From Paracidovorax sp031843945 (GTDB lineage: Bacteria > Pseudomonadota > Gammaproteobacteria > Burkholderiales > Burkholderiaceae_C): a stretch of DNA of 64,000 bases. This document shows, in pieces, positions 9,067 to 16,340 of the stretch. The position numbers were made by a program, and so were the translations under genes. Below the pieces are notes generated by a model. It was not told the DNA's origin. It ran no database searches and saw only the letters and a list, made by a program, of their open reading frames with translations. The stretch covers positions 496,001 through 560,000 of the forward strand of contig NZ_JAVTJJ010000002.1 of NCBI RefSeq assembly GCF_031843945.1, in the 5' to 3' direction. Position 1 is the first letter of the stretch. Every line of letters starts with the position of its first letter.

Positions 9067-9205
9067 ACCCCCTGAGTCGCCTGCGGCGCCTTCCCCTTGA
9101 AGGGGGACGACGCCCGTGGCCTGGCAAAGCCAGCTCCACGGCGTCTGCTGGCGTGGCCTGCTTCGCGGCCATCGGAACGGCCAGGTAGCGCCGGTGGAAT
9201 GCGCG
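9067..9205 (+). repeat. Structured intergenic repeat with several hairpins
   Basis: The space between the tonB-like gene and aroE is filled by sequence rich in short inverted repeats: CGCCTGCGGCG, CCCCTTGAAGGGG, GTGGCCTGGC with GCCAGCTCCAC, and GGCGTGGCC next to GCGGCCATCGG. I recognise this type (CCCCCTGAGTCGCC... opening) as a family of intergenic elements in Comamonadaceae; this is recall, not a search. It has no coding potential and may act as an RNA structure between two genes read in the same direction. Confidence 0.55.
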
Positions 9206-9223
9206 ACGCCATCAACAACTGAT

Positions 9224-10084
9224 ATGACACACCCTCTCACGCCGCCCGACGCCTACTGCGTCATGGGCAACCCCATCGCCCACAGCCCATCGCCCTGGAT
9301 TCATGCGCGCTTTGCCGAACTGACGGGCGAGCGACTGGCCTACGAGCGCCGCCTGGTGCCGGTCAATGGCTTTGCCGACGCGCTGCGCGACTTTGGCAGC
9401 GCGGGCGGGCGCGGCTGCAACGTCACCGTGCCGTTCAAGATCGAGGCCGCCGAGCGCGCCGCCGTGCGCACGGAGCGTGTGCAGCTGGCCGGCGCCGCCA
9501 ACACCTTGGTGTTCGCGCCCAACGGCACCGTCACCGCCGACAACACCGACGGCCTGGGCCTGGTGGCCGACATCACCCGCAACGCCGGCGTGCCGCTGGC
9601 CGGTGCCACGGTGCTGCTGGTGGGCGCGGGCGGAGCCGCCGCCGGCGTGCTGGGCCCGCTGTTGCGCCAGCAACCGCGCCGCATCGTGGTCACCAACCGC
9701 ACCCAGGCGCGCGCCGAAGCGCTGGTGCAACGCCACAGCAACCCCGAGTTGCTACAAAAAACAGAGCTACTCGCGCTTGATGGTCAAGCGCTGGAGGGCG
9801 ATTTCGATGTGATCATCAACGCCACGGCCAGCAGCCTGGCCGGCGAAGGCCCGCCCGTGCCCGACCACGTGCTGCGGCCCGGCAGCCTGGCCTACGACAT
9901 GATGTACGGCCCAGCCGCCCAAGGGTTTCTGGACTGGGCGCAAAGCCATGGCGCAGTGCCGCGCGACGGCCTGGGGATGCTGGTGGAGCAGGCGGCGGAA
10001 GCCTTCCTGCTGTGGCGCGGCGTGCGGCCCGATGCGGCCCGCGTGCTGGCCGAGCTGCGCGCCGCCATCGCGGCGGGCCACTGA
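9224..10084 (+). CDS. aroE: Shikimate 5-dehydrogenase
   Basis: AroE reduces 3-dehydroshikimate to shikimate with NADPH in aromatic amino acid synthesis. The ATG at 9224 gives 286 residues starting just before the substrate motif GNPIAHSPSP; longer readings run back into the upstream repeat. Key features are NVTVPFK at about 66-72 with the catalytic lysine, NTDGLG near 107 with the catalytic aspartate, and the NADP-binding GAGGAAAG loop near 134-141. Codons at 9748-9808 are A+T-rich and match the window's palindromic repeat. The gene is followed 23 bp later by mtgA on the same strand, a common pairing in related bacteria. Confidence 0.94.
   Translation: MTHPLTPPDAYCVMGNPIAHSPSPWIHARFAELTGERLAYERRLVPVNGFADALRDFGSAGGRGCNVTVPFKIEAAERAAVRTERVQLAGAANTLVFAPNGTVTADNTDGLGLVADITRNAGVPLAGATVLLVGAGGAAAGVLGPLLRQQPRRIVVTNRTQARAEALVQRHSNPELLQKTELLALDGQALEGDFDVIINATASSLAGEGPPVPDHVLRPGSLAYDMMYGPAAQGFLDWAQSHGAVPRDGLGMLVEQAAEAFLLWRGVRPDAARVLAELRAAIAAGH
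9748..9808 (+). repeat. Palindromic repeat-like segment inside aroE
   Basis: The segment contains GTTGCTACAAAAAACAGAGC, then TACTCGCGCTTGATGGTC, AAGCGCTGGAGGGCGA and TTTCGAT. It is the reverse orientation of the intergenic repeat (A+T arm, GAGCTAC, GCGCTTGATGG, CAAGCGCT, GGAGG). It is translated as about ELLQKTELLALDGQALEGDF between two conserved AroE blocks and brings in CTA twice plus CAA, AAA and ACA. Confidence 0.65.
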
Positions 10085-10107
10085 CCCGGCTCGCGGCGTC
10101 CCAACCC

Positions 10108-10842
10108 ATGAAAGCCCTGTTTCGCTGGATCGGCCTGGTGCTGCTGGCCGGCCTCGCCCTGCAGCTTTTCTTCATCGGCCGCATTGCGGCCATGGCGGTC
10201 GTCGCGCCGGAATCCACATCGTTTCAACGCTCGGAAGCCTGGGCGCAGATGTCCGAGCGGCAAGGCCTGCGCTGGCGCCAGCAGTGGCTGCCGTATGCAG
10301 AGATCAGCGACACCCTCAAGCGCGCGGTGATCGCATCGGAAGACGATGGCTTCGTCAACCACGACGGCGTGGACTGGGAAGCGATAGAGAAGGCGTGGGA
10401 AAAGAACGCCAAGGCCGAAGAGCGCGCCACCCAGCGGCTGCAGGCGGCGCCCGCGCGCCCGGCCCGGCCGGCGAAGATCGTGGGCGGCTCCACCATCACG
10501 CAGCAGCTGGCCAAGAACCTGCTGCTGTCGGGTGAACGCACCCTGGTGCGCAAAGGCCAGGAATTCGTGCTCACGCTGGCGCTGGAACACCTTTTACCCA
10601 AGCAGCGCATTCTGGAGATCTATCTCAACAGTGTGGAATGGGGCGACGGCGTGTTCGGCGCCGAAGCCGCCGCACAGCACTATTTCAAGAAAAGCGCCGC
10701 ACGCCTCACGTCAAGCGAAGCGGCCCGGCTGGCGGTGATGCTGCCGCAACCCAAGCGGTTCGAGAAAATGCCGCAGTCGGCCTACCTGGCCGGCCGCACG
10801 CGGGTGATCATCGGGCGCATGGCCAGCGCAGAACTGCCCTGA
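10108..10842 (+). CDS. mtgA: Monofunctional biosynthetic peptidoglycan transglycosylase
   Basis: This 244-residue protein has one N-terminal membrane anchor (about 8-30) and a periplasmic GT51 glycosyltransferase domain that polymerises lipid II. The catalytic block EDDGFVNHDGVDWEAI, with the general-base glutamate, lies near 77-92, and the second signature GGSTITQQLAKNLLLS follows near 129-144. There is no transpeptidase domain, which separates MtgA from bifunctional PBPs. A run of Ala/Arg/Pro at about 112-126 lies between the two motifs and is slightly longer than usual. It follows aroE by 23 bp and converges on the IclR gene, leaving only 18 bp. Confidence 0.93.
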   Translation: MKALFRWIGLVLLAGLALQLFFIGRIAAMAVVAPESTSFQRSEAWAQMSERQGLRWRQQWLPYAEISDTLKRAVIASEDDGFVNHDGVDWEAIEKAWEKNAKAEERATQRLQAAPARPARPAKIVGGSTITQQLAKNLLLSGERTLVRKGQEFVLTLALEHLLPKQRILEIYLNSVEWGDGVFGAEAAAQHYFKKSAARLTSSEAARLAVMLPQPKRFEKMPQSAYLAGRTRVIIGRMASAELP

Positions 10843-10860
10843 CCGGCCAGCGGCTGCCGC

Positions 10861-11700
10861 CTAAGCCACACCCACGCGCGACTGCCGCGGCGCACTCGAC
10901 ATGCTCAGCGCCGTCAACGGGCACGGTGGCCTGCTGGTGTTGACGGGCTCGTTCGCCGCCGCGCCGATACGGTCTGCTGTAGCACGCACCAGCGGCAGGA
11001 AGTGTTCGAGCATGCGCTCGCTCATCTGCCCGGCAAACGTCGAATACACCAGCGCGCCGCGCAGTTGCCCATTGCTGAACACGGGCACGGCGAAAGCCGT
11101 GCTTTCGGAATTGTCCCGTGCGTAGCGCAGCGCGTAGCCCTGCCGGCGCGTCTGGCGCAGCATCGGACGCAGCGCCCCCAGGTCGGTGAAGCGGGGGCCG
11201 TCGTCTTCGCGGTAGTTGACCGCCTCTATCAGGATGCGGCGCTCGGCCGGCTCGCAGAAAGCCAGGTAGATGCGGCCCAATGCCGACGTTGCAAATTCAT
11301 AGCGCCGACCCACGCTGGATGGCCGAATGGCATATGGGCTGTACGGCATGGTGCAGAAAACCACGCGCATCTGATGGCGGTCGACCACGCCCAGCGACAG
11401 CGGCCACTTGATCTCGCGCGTGGCGGCGATCATCAGCGGGCCGCCCACCTGCACCAGCCGCGACTGCTCGGTCACGCCGCTGCTGAGGTTGCCCACCGTG
11501 GGCGTCAGTTGGTACTGGCCGTACGCGTAGGGATCGGTGCGCACGTACTTCTCGGCCTCCAGCGTGCTGAGCAGACGGTGCAGCGTCGACTTGGCGAGGC
11601 CAGTGCGATGGTGCAGTTCCTGGAGGCTCCAATTGGCTCGTTCGTTCATGACGCGCAGGATCAAGAGCGCGCGCTGAACCGAGCGGACTTCAGTACTCAT
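10861..11700 (-). CDS. IclR-family transcriptional regulator
   Basis: The protein has 279 residues. The N-terminal winged helix-turn-helix is visible in WSLQELHHRTGLAKSTLHRL at about 24-43, and the rest matches the IclR effector-binding domain (PYSPYAIRPSSVGRRYEFA, SALGRIYLAF and RQGYALRYARDN). IclR proteins sense small carboxylic or aromatic acids and control nearby catabolic or transport genes. The gene lies downstream of a Bug-type solute-binding protein gene on the same strand, separated by 261 bp. Its target is plausibly that gene, but no effector or operator could be identified. Confidence 0.88.
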   Translation of the reverse strand: MSTEVRSVQRALLILRVMNERANWSLQELHHRTGLAKSTLHRLLSTLEAEKYVRTDPYAYGQYQLTPTVGNLSSGVTEQSRLVQVGGPLMIAATREIKWPLSLGVVDRHQMRVVFCTMPYSPYAIRPSSVGRRYEFATSALGRIYLAFCEPAERRILIEAVNYREDDGPRFTDLGALRPMLRQTRRQGYALRYARDNSESTAFAVPVFSNGQLRGALVYSTFAGQMSERMLEHFLPLVRATADRIGAAANEPVNTSRPPCPLTALSMSSAPRQSRVGVA

Positions 11701-11961
11701 GAGCGTGCATCCTCAGGACGGTGCTCCATCGGGGGCGCGGGGAGCGAGATGTGACGGGATCTCAATGGATGCAGTGATGGTTTGAGTGCAAACATGTCGC
11801 CATAAGGGTTTCGCGGCAACGCTGTTGGCCGTGTAGGCCAACTTCCCGTGATGCAACCGGTGTCGTGAAAATTGATATCGATCAGGTGGCCATCAAAAGC
11901 CATGCCCAGGGCCGACATCAGGCCGTTCGGCATGGCACGCCCGGCCGCAAGCACGTGGTGC

Positions 11962-12984
11962 TCATTCCGCATGGATACCCAACCCGTCGATGGTGTCGCC
12001 CCACAGGCGCTGGTCGGCCTGCAGGATGGCGTACACCTGCTCCGGACACAGCGGTGCCGGCACCAGTCCCAGGCTGCGCAAACGATGGGCCACGTCAGGC
12101 AGCGCGGTCACGCGGTTGATCTCGCGATTGAGCCGCTGGCGCACGGCCGGGTCGAGCCCGCGCGGCGCAAACACACCGTACCAATTGGTCACCTCATAGC
12201 CGGGCAGGGTTTCGGCGGTGCTGGGCAATTCGGGCAGCAGATCGGAGCGCCGGGCTGCAGTCGTAGCGATGAGGCGCACCCGGCCTGACCGCACATGTGG
12301 CAACAGCAGCGATGCCCCGCCTGCAAAGAGTTGGCATTCGCCCTGCAGCAACGCCGCCACGGCCGGGCCGCCCCCGCTGTAGGGCACGTGCACGATGTCC
12401 AGCCCCTGCGTCTTGGCCAGCAGTGCCAGCGTCAGGTGGTTGTGCGTGCCGATGCCACCCGACGCGTAGTTCACGCGGCCAGGGTGCGCACGCAGGTAGG
12501 CCAGCAATTGAGCAAAGGTATGCACCGGGAGATCAGCCGTCACGGCGATGACGTTGATCGCACAGGCCAGCATGGCGACGGTGTCGAAGTCGGCCACCGG
12601 ATCGAACGGCAGGCGGCGGTACAGGCGGCCGTTCATGGCATGCGTGGACATGGCGCCGATCTCCAGCGTGTAGCCGTCGGCAGGTGAGCGGGCCACCAGT
12701 GCGGCCCCGATATTGCCGCCAGCGCCGGCCACGTTGTCTACCCGCACTGCAGGCCGGGCGTCTTTGCGCCTGCCCACCCCGGCATCTGCCCGCGCGAACA
12801 GATGCCGCCCGATCAGGCGCGCCAGCAGGTCGGCAGAGCCGCCAGGCGCGAAGGGAACGACCAACCGGATCGGCCTTGCTGGAAACGCTGCGCTGTCATG
12901 GCCCCGCTGGGCGTGCGCTGCAGACACGCCAGCGCCCCAGAGCATGCCGGACAGCAACTTGCCGGCCAGCAATCGACGCTGCAT
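11962..12984 (-). CDS. Bug-family (TctC-like) periplasmic solute-binding protein
   Basis: The start at 12984 gives 340 residues with a signal-like N terminus (MQRRLLAGKLLSGMLWGAG, then AAHAQ as a possible cleavage site); an upstream extension of 27 residues would hide it. Family hallmarks are PIRLVVPFAPGGSADLLARL after the signal, GAGGNIGAALVARS, and HVPYSGGGPAVAALL around the ligand loop. Bug proteins bind carboxylates for TctAB transporters or act as sensing receptors. No intact tctAB is present in the window (tctA at 2991-3781 is broken), so this is an orphan receptor, as is common in Burkholderiales. An IclR regulator follows. Confidence 0.87.
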   Translation of the reverse strand: MQRRLLAGKLLSGMLWGAGVSAAHAQRGHDSAAFPARPIRLVVPFAPGGSADLLARLIGRHLFARADAGVGRRKDARPAVRVDNVAGAGGNIGAALVARSPADGYTLEIGAMSTHAMNGRLYRRLPFDPVADFDTVAMLACAINVIAVTADLPVHTFAQLLAYLRAHPGRVNYASGGIGTHNHLTLALLAKTQGLDIVHVPYSGGGPAVAALLQGECQLFAGGASLLLPHVRSGRVRLIATTAARRSDLLPELPSTAETLPGYEVTNWYGVFAPRGLDPAVRQRLNREINRVTALPDVAHRLRSLGLVPAPLCPEQVYAILQADQRLWGDTIDGLGIHAE

Positions 12985-13266
12985 GGCAATGATCAACGGG
13001 CCCTCGGGGGATGAAGAAGCGATAGAGATGCGGGGATAAGGAACGTGCAGAAAAACGCGGCACACCGCTCTAGGCGAGGGGCGCGCCGCTGGAGTTTAGG
13101 GCGGCAAGCGGGGTGCCTGTGTACGAACAGCATCCGTTTCCATTCTATGGAAAACTGACGTCTGACAACTGCTTGGCACGGGGTGAAAACAGCGGGTGAG
13201 GCTGCGCAGCTTCATGGCCTTGCTCCGTTAGCCAACGGCCGCCAGCCTGCCCGTATCATCCCGCGC

Positions 13267-14088
13267 ATGTTGCTGTCCAAGTTGATGAGCTTTTTTCTGC
13301 TGGCGCTGGTGCGCTTTCTGACCGGGGCACAGGCGCGCTGGTACGGCTGCCCACCCAAGGCTGAGCAGCGCATCTACTTCGCCAACCACCAGAGCCATGC
13401 CGATCTGGTGATGATCTGGGCGGCGCTGCCGCAGGAACTGCGCAGCATCACCCGCCCGATTGCCGCGCGCGATTACTGGACCAAGACGCCGTTTCGCCAA
13501 TGGATCACCACCGCCGTGTTCAACGCCGTCTATGTGACGCGGCAGGCCACGCCCGCGCCTGCCGCAACCACAACCACAGCCACGGCGACGGCAGCCGCCG
13601 AGGCGCATGCAGATACCGCCGCGCCCGCTCCGGCCACGGCCATCGGCGCCCTTTCTGCCGCAGTGGCTGAAGCCGACCTGGCCACCGCCGGCGGCCCCGA
13701 CCCCGCGCCGGATGCGCAGCCCACCGAGCCCGCGCCCGAGGCGTTGCGCGCCGCGGTGCTGCCCGATGACCCGCTGGCACCGCTGGTGCAGGCGCTGGAA
13801 AGCGGCGACTCCATCGTGATCTTTCCGGAAGGCACGCGCGGCCATGGCGACGAGCCGCAGCCGTTCAAGTCGGGCCTGTACATGCTGGCGCGCATGTTCC
13901 CGCAGGTGGTGCTGGTACCCGCCTGGATCAACAACGTGCAGCGCGTCATGCCCAAGGGCGAAGTGGTGCCGGTGCCCATTCTGTGTTCGGTGACCTTCGG
14001 CGCGCCGATCGCCTTGCAACCCGGCGAAGACCGCCGGCCGTTCCTGGACCGCGCACGCAGCGCCGTCATCGCCCTGCGCGAAATCTGA
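13267..14088 (+). CDS. 1-acylglycerol-3-phosphate O-acyltransferase (PlsC-like) with an Ala/Thr-rich insert
   Basis: The start at 13267 gives 273 residues beginning with a hydrophobic membrane segment. The acyltransferase motif I is NHQSHAD (40-46, NHxxxxD) and motif III is FPEGTRG (185-191), which bind acyl donor and phosphate. Between the two lies an unusual stretch of about 80 residues (roughly 95-175) made mostly of Ala, Thr, Pro, Asp and Glu, including TATATAAAEAHADTAAP. Ordinary PlsC proteins have no such linker. The next gene, 7 bp downstream, is cdsA, which uses the phosphatidate this enzyme would make, so the pair forms a phospholipid operon. Confidence 0.85.
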   Translation: MLLSKLMSFFLLALVRFLTGAQARWYGCPPKAEQRIYFANHQSHADLVMIWAALPQELRSITRPIAARDYWTKTPFRQWITTAVFNAVYVTRQATPAPAATTTTATATAAAEAHADTAAPAPATAIGALSAAVAEADLATAGGPDPAPDAQPTEPAPEALRAAVLPDDPLAPLVQALESGDSIVIFPEGTRGHGDEPQPFKSGLYMLARMFPQVVLVPAWINNVQRVMPKGEVVPVPILCSVTFGAPIALQPGEDRRPFLDRARSAVIALREI

Positions 14089-14095
14089 AGACGTG

Positions 14096-15097
14096 ATGGA
14101 CTTTCTTCGCAACCTCTCCACCACCCAGCAGATCGGCGCGCTCTTCGTCGTGATGTTCGGCCTGCTGTCGCTGGTGACGGCCTATGCCTTTGCCCAGACG
14201 CTGCGTGAAGGCAACGGCGCCGACGCCGCCGAGTTCGCCCGCTACGAGGCACGCCAGCAGGAATGGCGCCGCTTCTGGGGCCTGCTGAAAACCTCGTGGT
14301 TCATGGCCACCATCTTCTGGGTGGGCTGGGCGCTGGGTGACACGGTGGCGACGGTGCTGTTCGCGCTGGTGGCCTTCGTGGCGCTGCGCGAATTCATCAC
14401 GCTGTCGCCCACGCGGCGGGGCGACCACCGCAGCCTGGTGCTGGCTTTCTTCGTGGTGCTGCCGCTGCAATTCGTCATCGTGGGCCTGCGCAAGTTCGAC
14501 CTGTTCACCGTGTTCATCCCGGTCTATGTCTTCCTGGCGCTACCGGCCGTGAGTGCGCTGGCCAACGACCCGCAGCGCTTTCTGGAGCGCAACGCCAAGC
14601 TGCAGTGGGGCATCATGGTCTGCGTCTACGGCATGAGCCACGTGCCAGCGCTGCTGCTGCTGGACTTCCCCGGCTACCAGGGCAAGGGCGCGTTTCTCGT
14701 CTTCTTCCTCGTGGTGGTGGTGCAGGCCAGCGTGATCGCGCAGCACCTGCTGGGCCAGCGCTTTCCACACAAGCCCGTGGCGCCCCAGGTGAGCCTGAGC
14801 TTTCAATGGCTGAGCTGGCTGGCCGGCGTGGCGGTGGGCGGCCTGGCAGGCGTGCTGCTGTCGTTCATCACGCCGTTCAAGCTGGGGCAGGCGCTGGGCA
14901 TGTCGCTGCTGGCCTGCCTGGCGGGCAGCCTGGGCCACCTGGTGATGAAGGCCATCAAGCGCGACCGGGGCATCACCAGTTGGGGCATGCAGGGCCAGTC
15001 GGTCACGGGAGCGGGCGGGCTGCTCGACCGGGTGGACGCGCTGTGCTTCGCCGCGCCGGTGTTCTTTCACTCAGTGCGCTGGTATTTCGGTTTATAG
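14096..15097 (+). CDS. cdsA: Phosphatidate cytidylyltransferase (CdsA-like)
   Basis: The enzyme converts phosphatidate and CTP to CDP-diacylglycerol in the inner membrane. The 333-residue protein has about eight hydrophobic segments. The C-terminal family signature is recognisable as a variant: KAIKRDRGITSWGMQGQSVT followed by GGLLDRVDALCFAAP, where classical CdsA has the S-x-x-KR...KD...PGHGG-x-x-DR-x-D pattern. Departures from that pattern (SWG for KDFG-like residues) place it with the proteobacterial CdsA-like paralogues. A GTG at 14093 directly precedes the chosen ATG. It is paired with the acyltransferase upstream; ruvC follows after a repeat. Confidence 0.85.
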   Translation: MDFLRNLSTTQQIGALFVVMFGLLSLVTAYAFAQTLREGNGADAAEFARYEARQQEWRRFWGLLKTSWFMATIFWVGWALGDTVATVLFALVAFVALREFITLSPTRRGDHRSLVLAFFVVLPLQFVIVGLRKFDLFTVFIPVYVFLALPAVSALANDPQRFLERNAKLQWGIMVCVYGMSHVPALLLLDFPGYQGKGAFLVFFLVVVVQASVIAQHLLGQRFPHKPVAPQVSLSFQWLSWLAGVAVGGLAGVLLSFITPFKLGQALGMSLLACLAGSLGHLVMKAIKRDRGITSWGMQGQSVTGAGGLLDRVDALCFAAPVFFHSVRWYFGL

Positions 15098-15154
15098 TCA
15101 AATCGGCCTCTAGCGCTTTACTATCAAGCGCTAGAAGCTATTAATTCAATAGCA
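15098..15154 (+). repeat. Bipartite palindromic repeat, intergenic copy 1 (cdsA-ruvC)
   Basis: Directly after the cdsA stop comes TCAAATCGGCCTCTAGCGC, then TTTACTATCAAGCGCTAGAA, then GCTATTAATTCAATAGCA. It has two adjacent stems, TAGCGCTT/AAGCGCTA and GCTATT/AATAGC. The ruvC start codon lies 2 bp beyond its end, so the element forms the whole leader and must leave room for ribosome binding on ruvC mRNA. Confidence 0.85.
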
Positions 15155-15155
15155 A

Positions 15156-15704
15156 ATGAGAATTCTGGGCATCGACCCCGGCCTGCAGACCACCGGGTTC
15201 GGGGTGATCGACGTGGACGGCCACACACTGAGCTACGTGGCCAGCGGCACCATCCGCACGACCACGCTGGCGCTGGGCAACCTGCCGGGGCGGCTGAAGG
15301 TGCTGTTCGACGGCATCACCGAGGTGACGGCGCGCTACGCGCCCGACATGGCGTCGGTGGAGATCATCTTCGTGAACGTGAACCCGCAGTCCACCCTGCT
15401 GCTGGGCCAGGCGCGCGGCGCCTGCATCACTGCGCTGGTGGCGGGCGACTTGCCGGTGGCCGAATACACCGCGCTGCAGATGAAGAAAGCCGTGGTCGGC
15501 CATGGCCGCGCGGCCAAATCGCAGGTGCAGGAGATGGTACGGCGCCTGCTGCGCCTGCCCGGCCTGCCTGGCACCGACGCGGCCGACGCCCTGGGAATGG
15601 CCATCACCCACGCCCACGCGGGAGCGGCCATGGCCCGGCTGGGCGAAGCCGGCACGCTGGTGCGCCGCCAGCACGCCATGTACAAGGGCGGGCGCAGCTA
15701 CTGA
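15156..15704 (+). CDS. ruvC: Holliday junction endonuclease RuvC
   Basis: RuvC resolves Holliday junctions made in recombination, working with RuvAB. The 182-residue protein has the family acidic residues: Asp7 in LGIDPGLQTTGFG, a glutamate in MASVEIIFVN near 68, and the C-terminal pair in TDAADALGMAITHAH near 139-142. ruvA and ruvB are not in the window, although they follow ruvC in many bacteria; the next gene is an unrelated RcnB-like gene on the other strand. The leader upstream of the ATG is occupied by a palindromic repeat, with no strong Shine-Dalgarno sequence. Confidence 0.95.
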   Translation: MRILGIDPGLQTTGFGVIDVDGHTLSYVASGTIRTTTLALGNLPGRLKVLFDGITEVTARYAPDMASVEIIFVNVNPQSTLLLGQARGACITALVAGDLPVAEYTALQMKKAVVGHGRAAKSQVQEMVRRLLRLPGLPGTDAADALGMAITHAHAGAAMARLGEAGTLVRRQHAMYKGGRSY

Positions 15705-15735
15705 CCACCGGCCGCCGCCATCGGGCGGCGCCAGG

Positions 15736-16191
15736 TTACTGGCTCAGCACCAATTGCGCGATGACGCCGGTGGCGACGGCAATCAGCAGATAGTCGCCAC
15801 CGTATTGCACCCAGTGGTAGCCGCGCGGTGGCGCCGCCAGATGGTGGCCGCGCCAGTCGGCGACCACGTAGTGCGGCGTGCGGTAGGCACGGGGCAGGCG
15901 GCTGCCCCGGTACCAGTCGTGCTGCGGACCGGCGCCGCGCCGCGCGCCATGCGCGGGCGCATGCGGCGGCGGTCCGCCGGCATGGCCATGGCGGGCGCTG
16001 CGGTCGTCGCGGCCATGCTTGCCGTGTTTGTCACGCTTGTCGTGCTTGTCGTGCTTTGGATGTTTGTCGCGTTGCGAATGCTTGTCGTGGCCCGGCTGCG
16101 CATGCGCAGTGCCCACGGCGGCCACGCCGAAGCTGAGCGCGACACAGCTGGCGGCCAGGCCGCGCATGAGACGGGAAAAGAGGGGGGACAT
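15736..16191 (-). CDS. RcnB-like periplasmic protein with a His/Lys/Asp-rich region
   Basis: The start at 16191 gives 151 residues. An N-terminal signal peptide ends near AAVGTAHAQ (about 24-32). A region of repeated HDK/KHDK units (about 33-70) is rich in His, Lys and Asp and could bind metal. The C-terminal part (DWYRGSRLP, YVVADWRGHHLAAPP, GYHWVQYGGDYLLIA, VLSQ end) matches the RcnB domain, a periplasmic family linked to nickel/cobalt homeostasis in enterobacteria. Many betaproteobacteria carry several copies of unknown role. No rcnA efflux gene is adjacent, so the metal link is inference. Confidence 0.8.
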   Translation of the reverse strand: MSPLFSRLMRGLAASCVALSFGVAAVGTAHAQPGHDKHSQRDKHPKHDKHDKRDKHGKHGRDDRSARHGHAGGPPPHAPAHGARRGAGPQHDWYRGSRLPRAYRTPHYVVADWRGHHLAAPPRGYHWVQYGGDYLLIAVATGVIAQLVLSQ

Positions 16192-16340
16192 CCTGGGCTC
16201 TCCTGGTTGAGGGGAAACGAAAGGCCGGCTGGCAGCGCCGGAGGGCGCAACGCTGCATTGTGGGGGCCTTTGGCTCGCTCTATTCTCATCCTGCCCGGCG
16301 CGGCAGCGCCTCGAACGCAGGCCGCCCTGCGCCATCTCGC

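Noticed and set aside
11697..11972. 91-codon minus-strand frame between the Bug receptor and IclR genes
   Set aside because: It ends with ATGA overlap on the IclR start, which is tempting, but the peptide looks random, overlaps the receptor end and has no motif.
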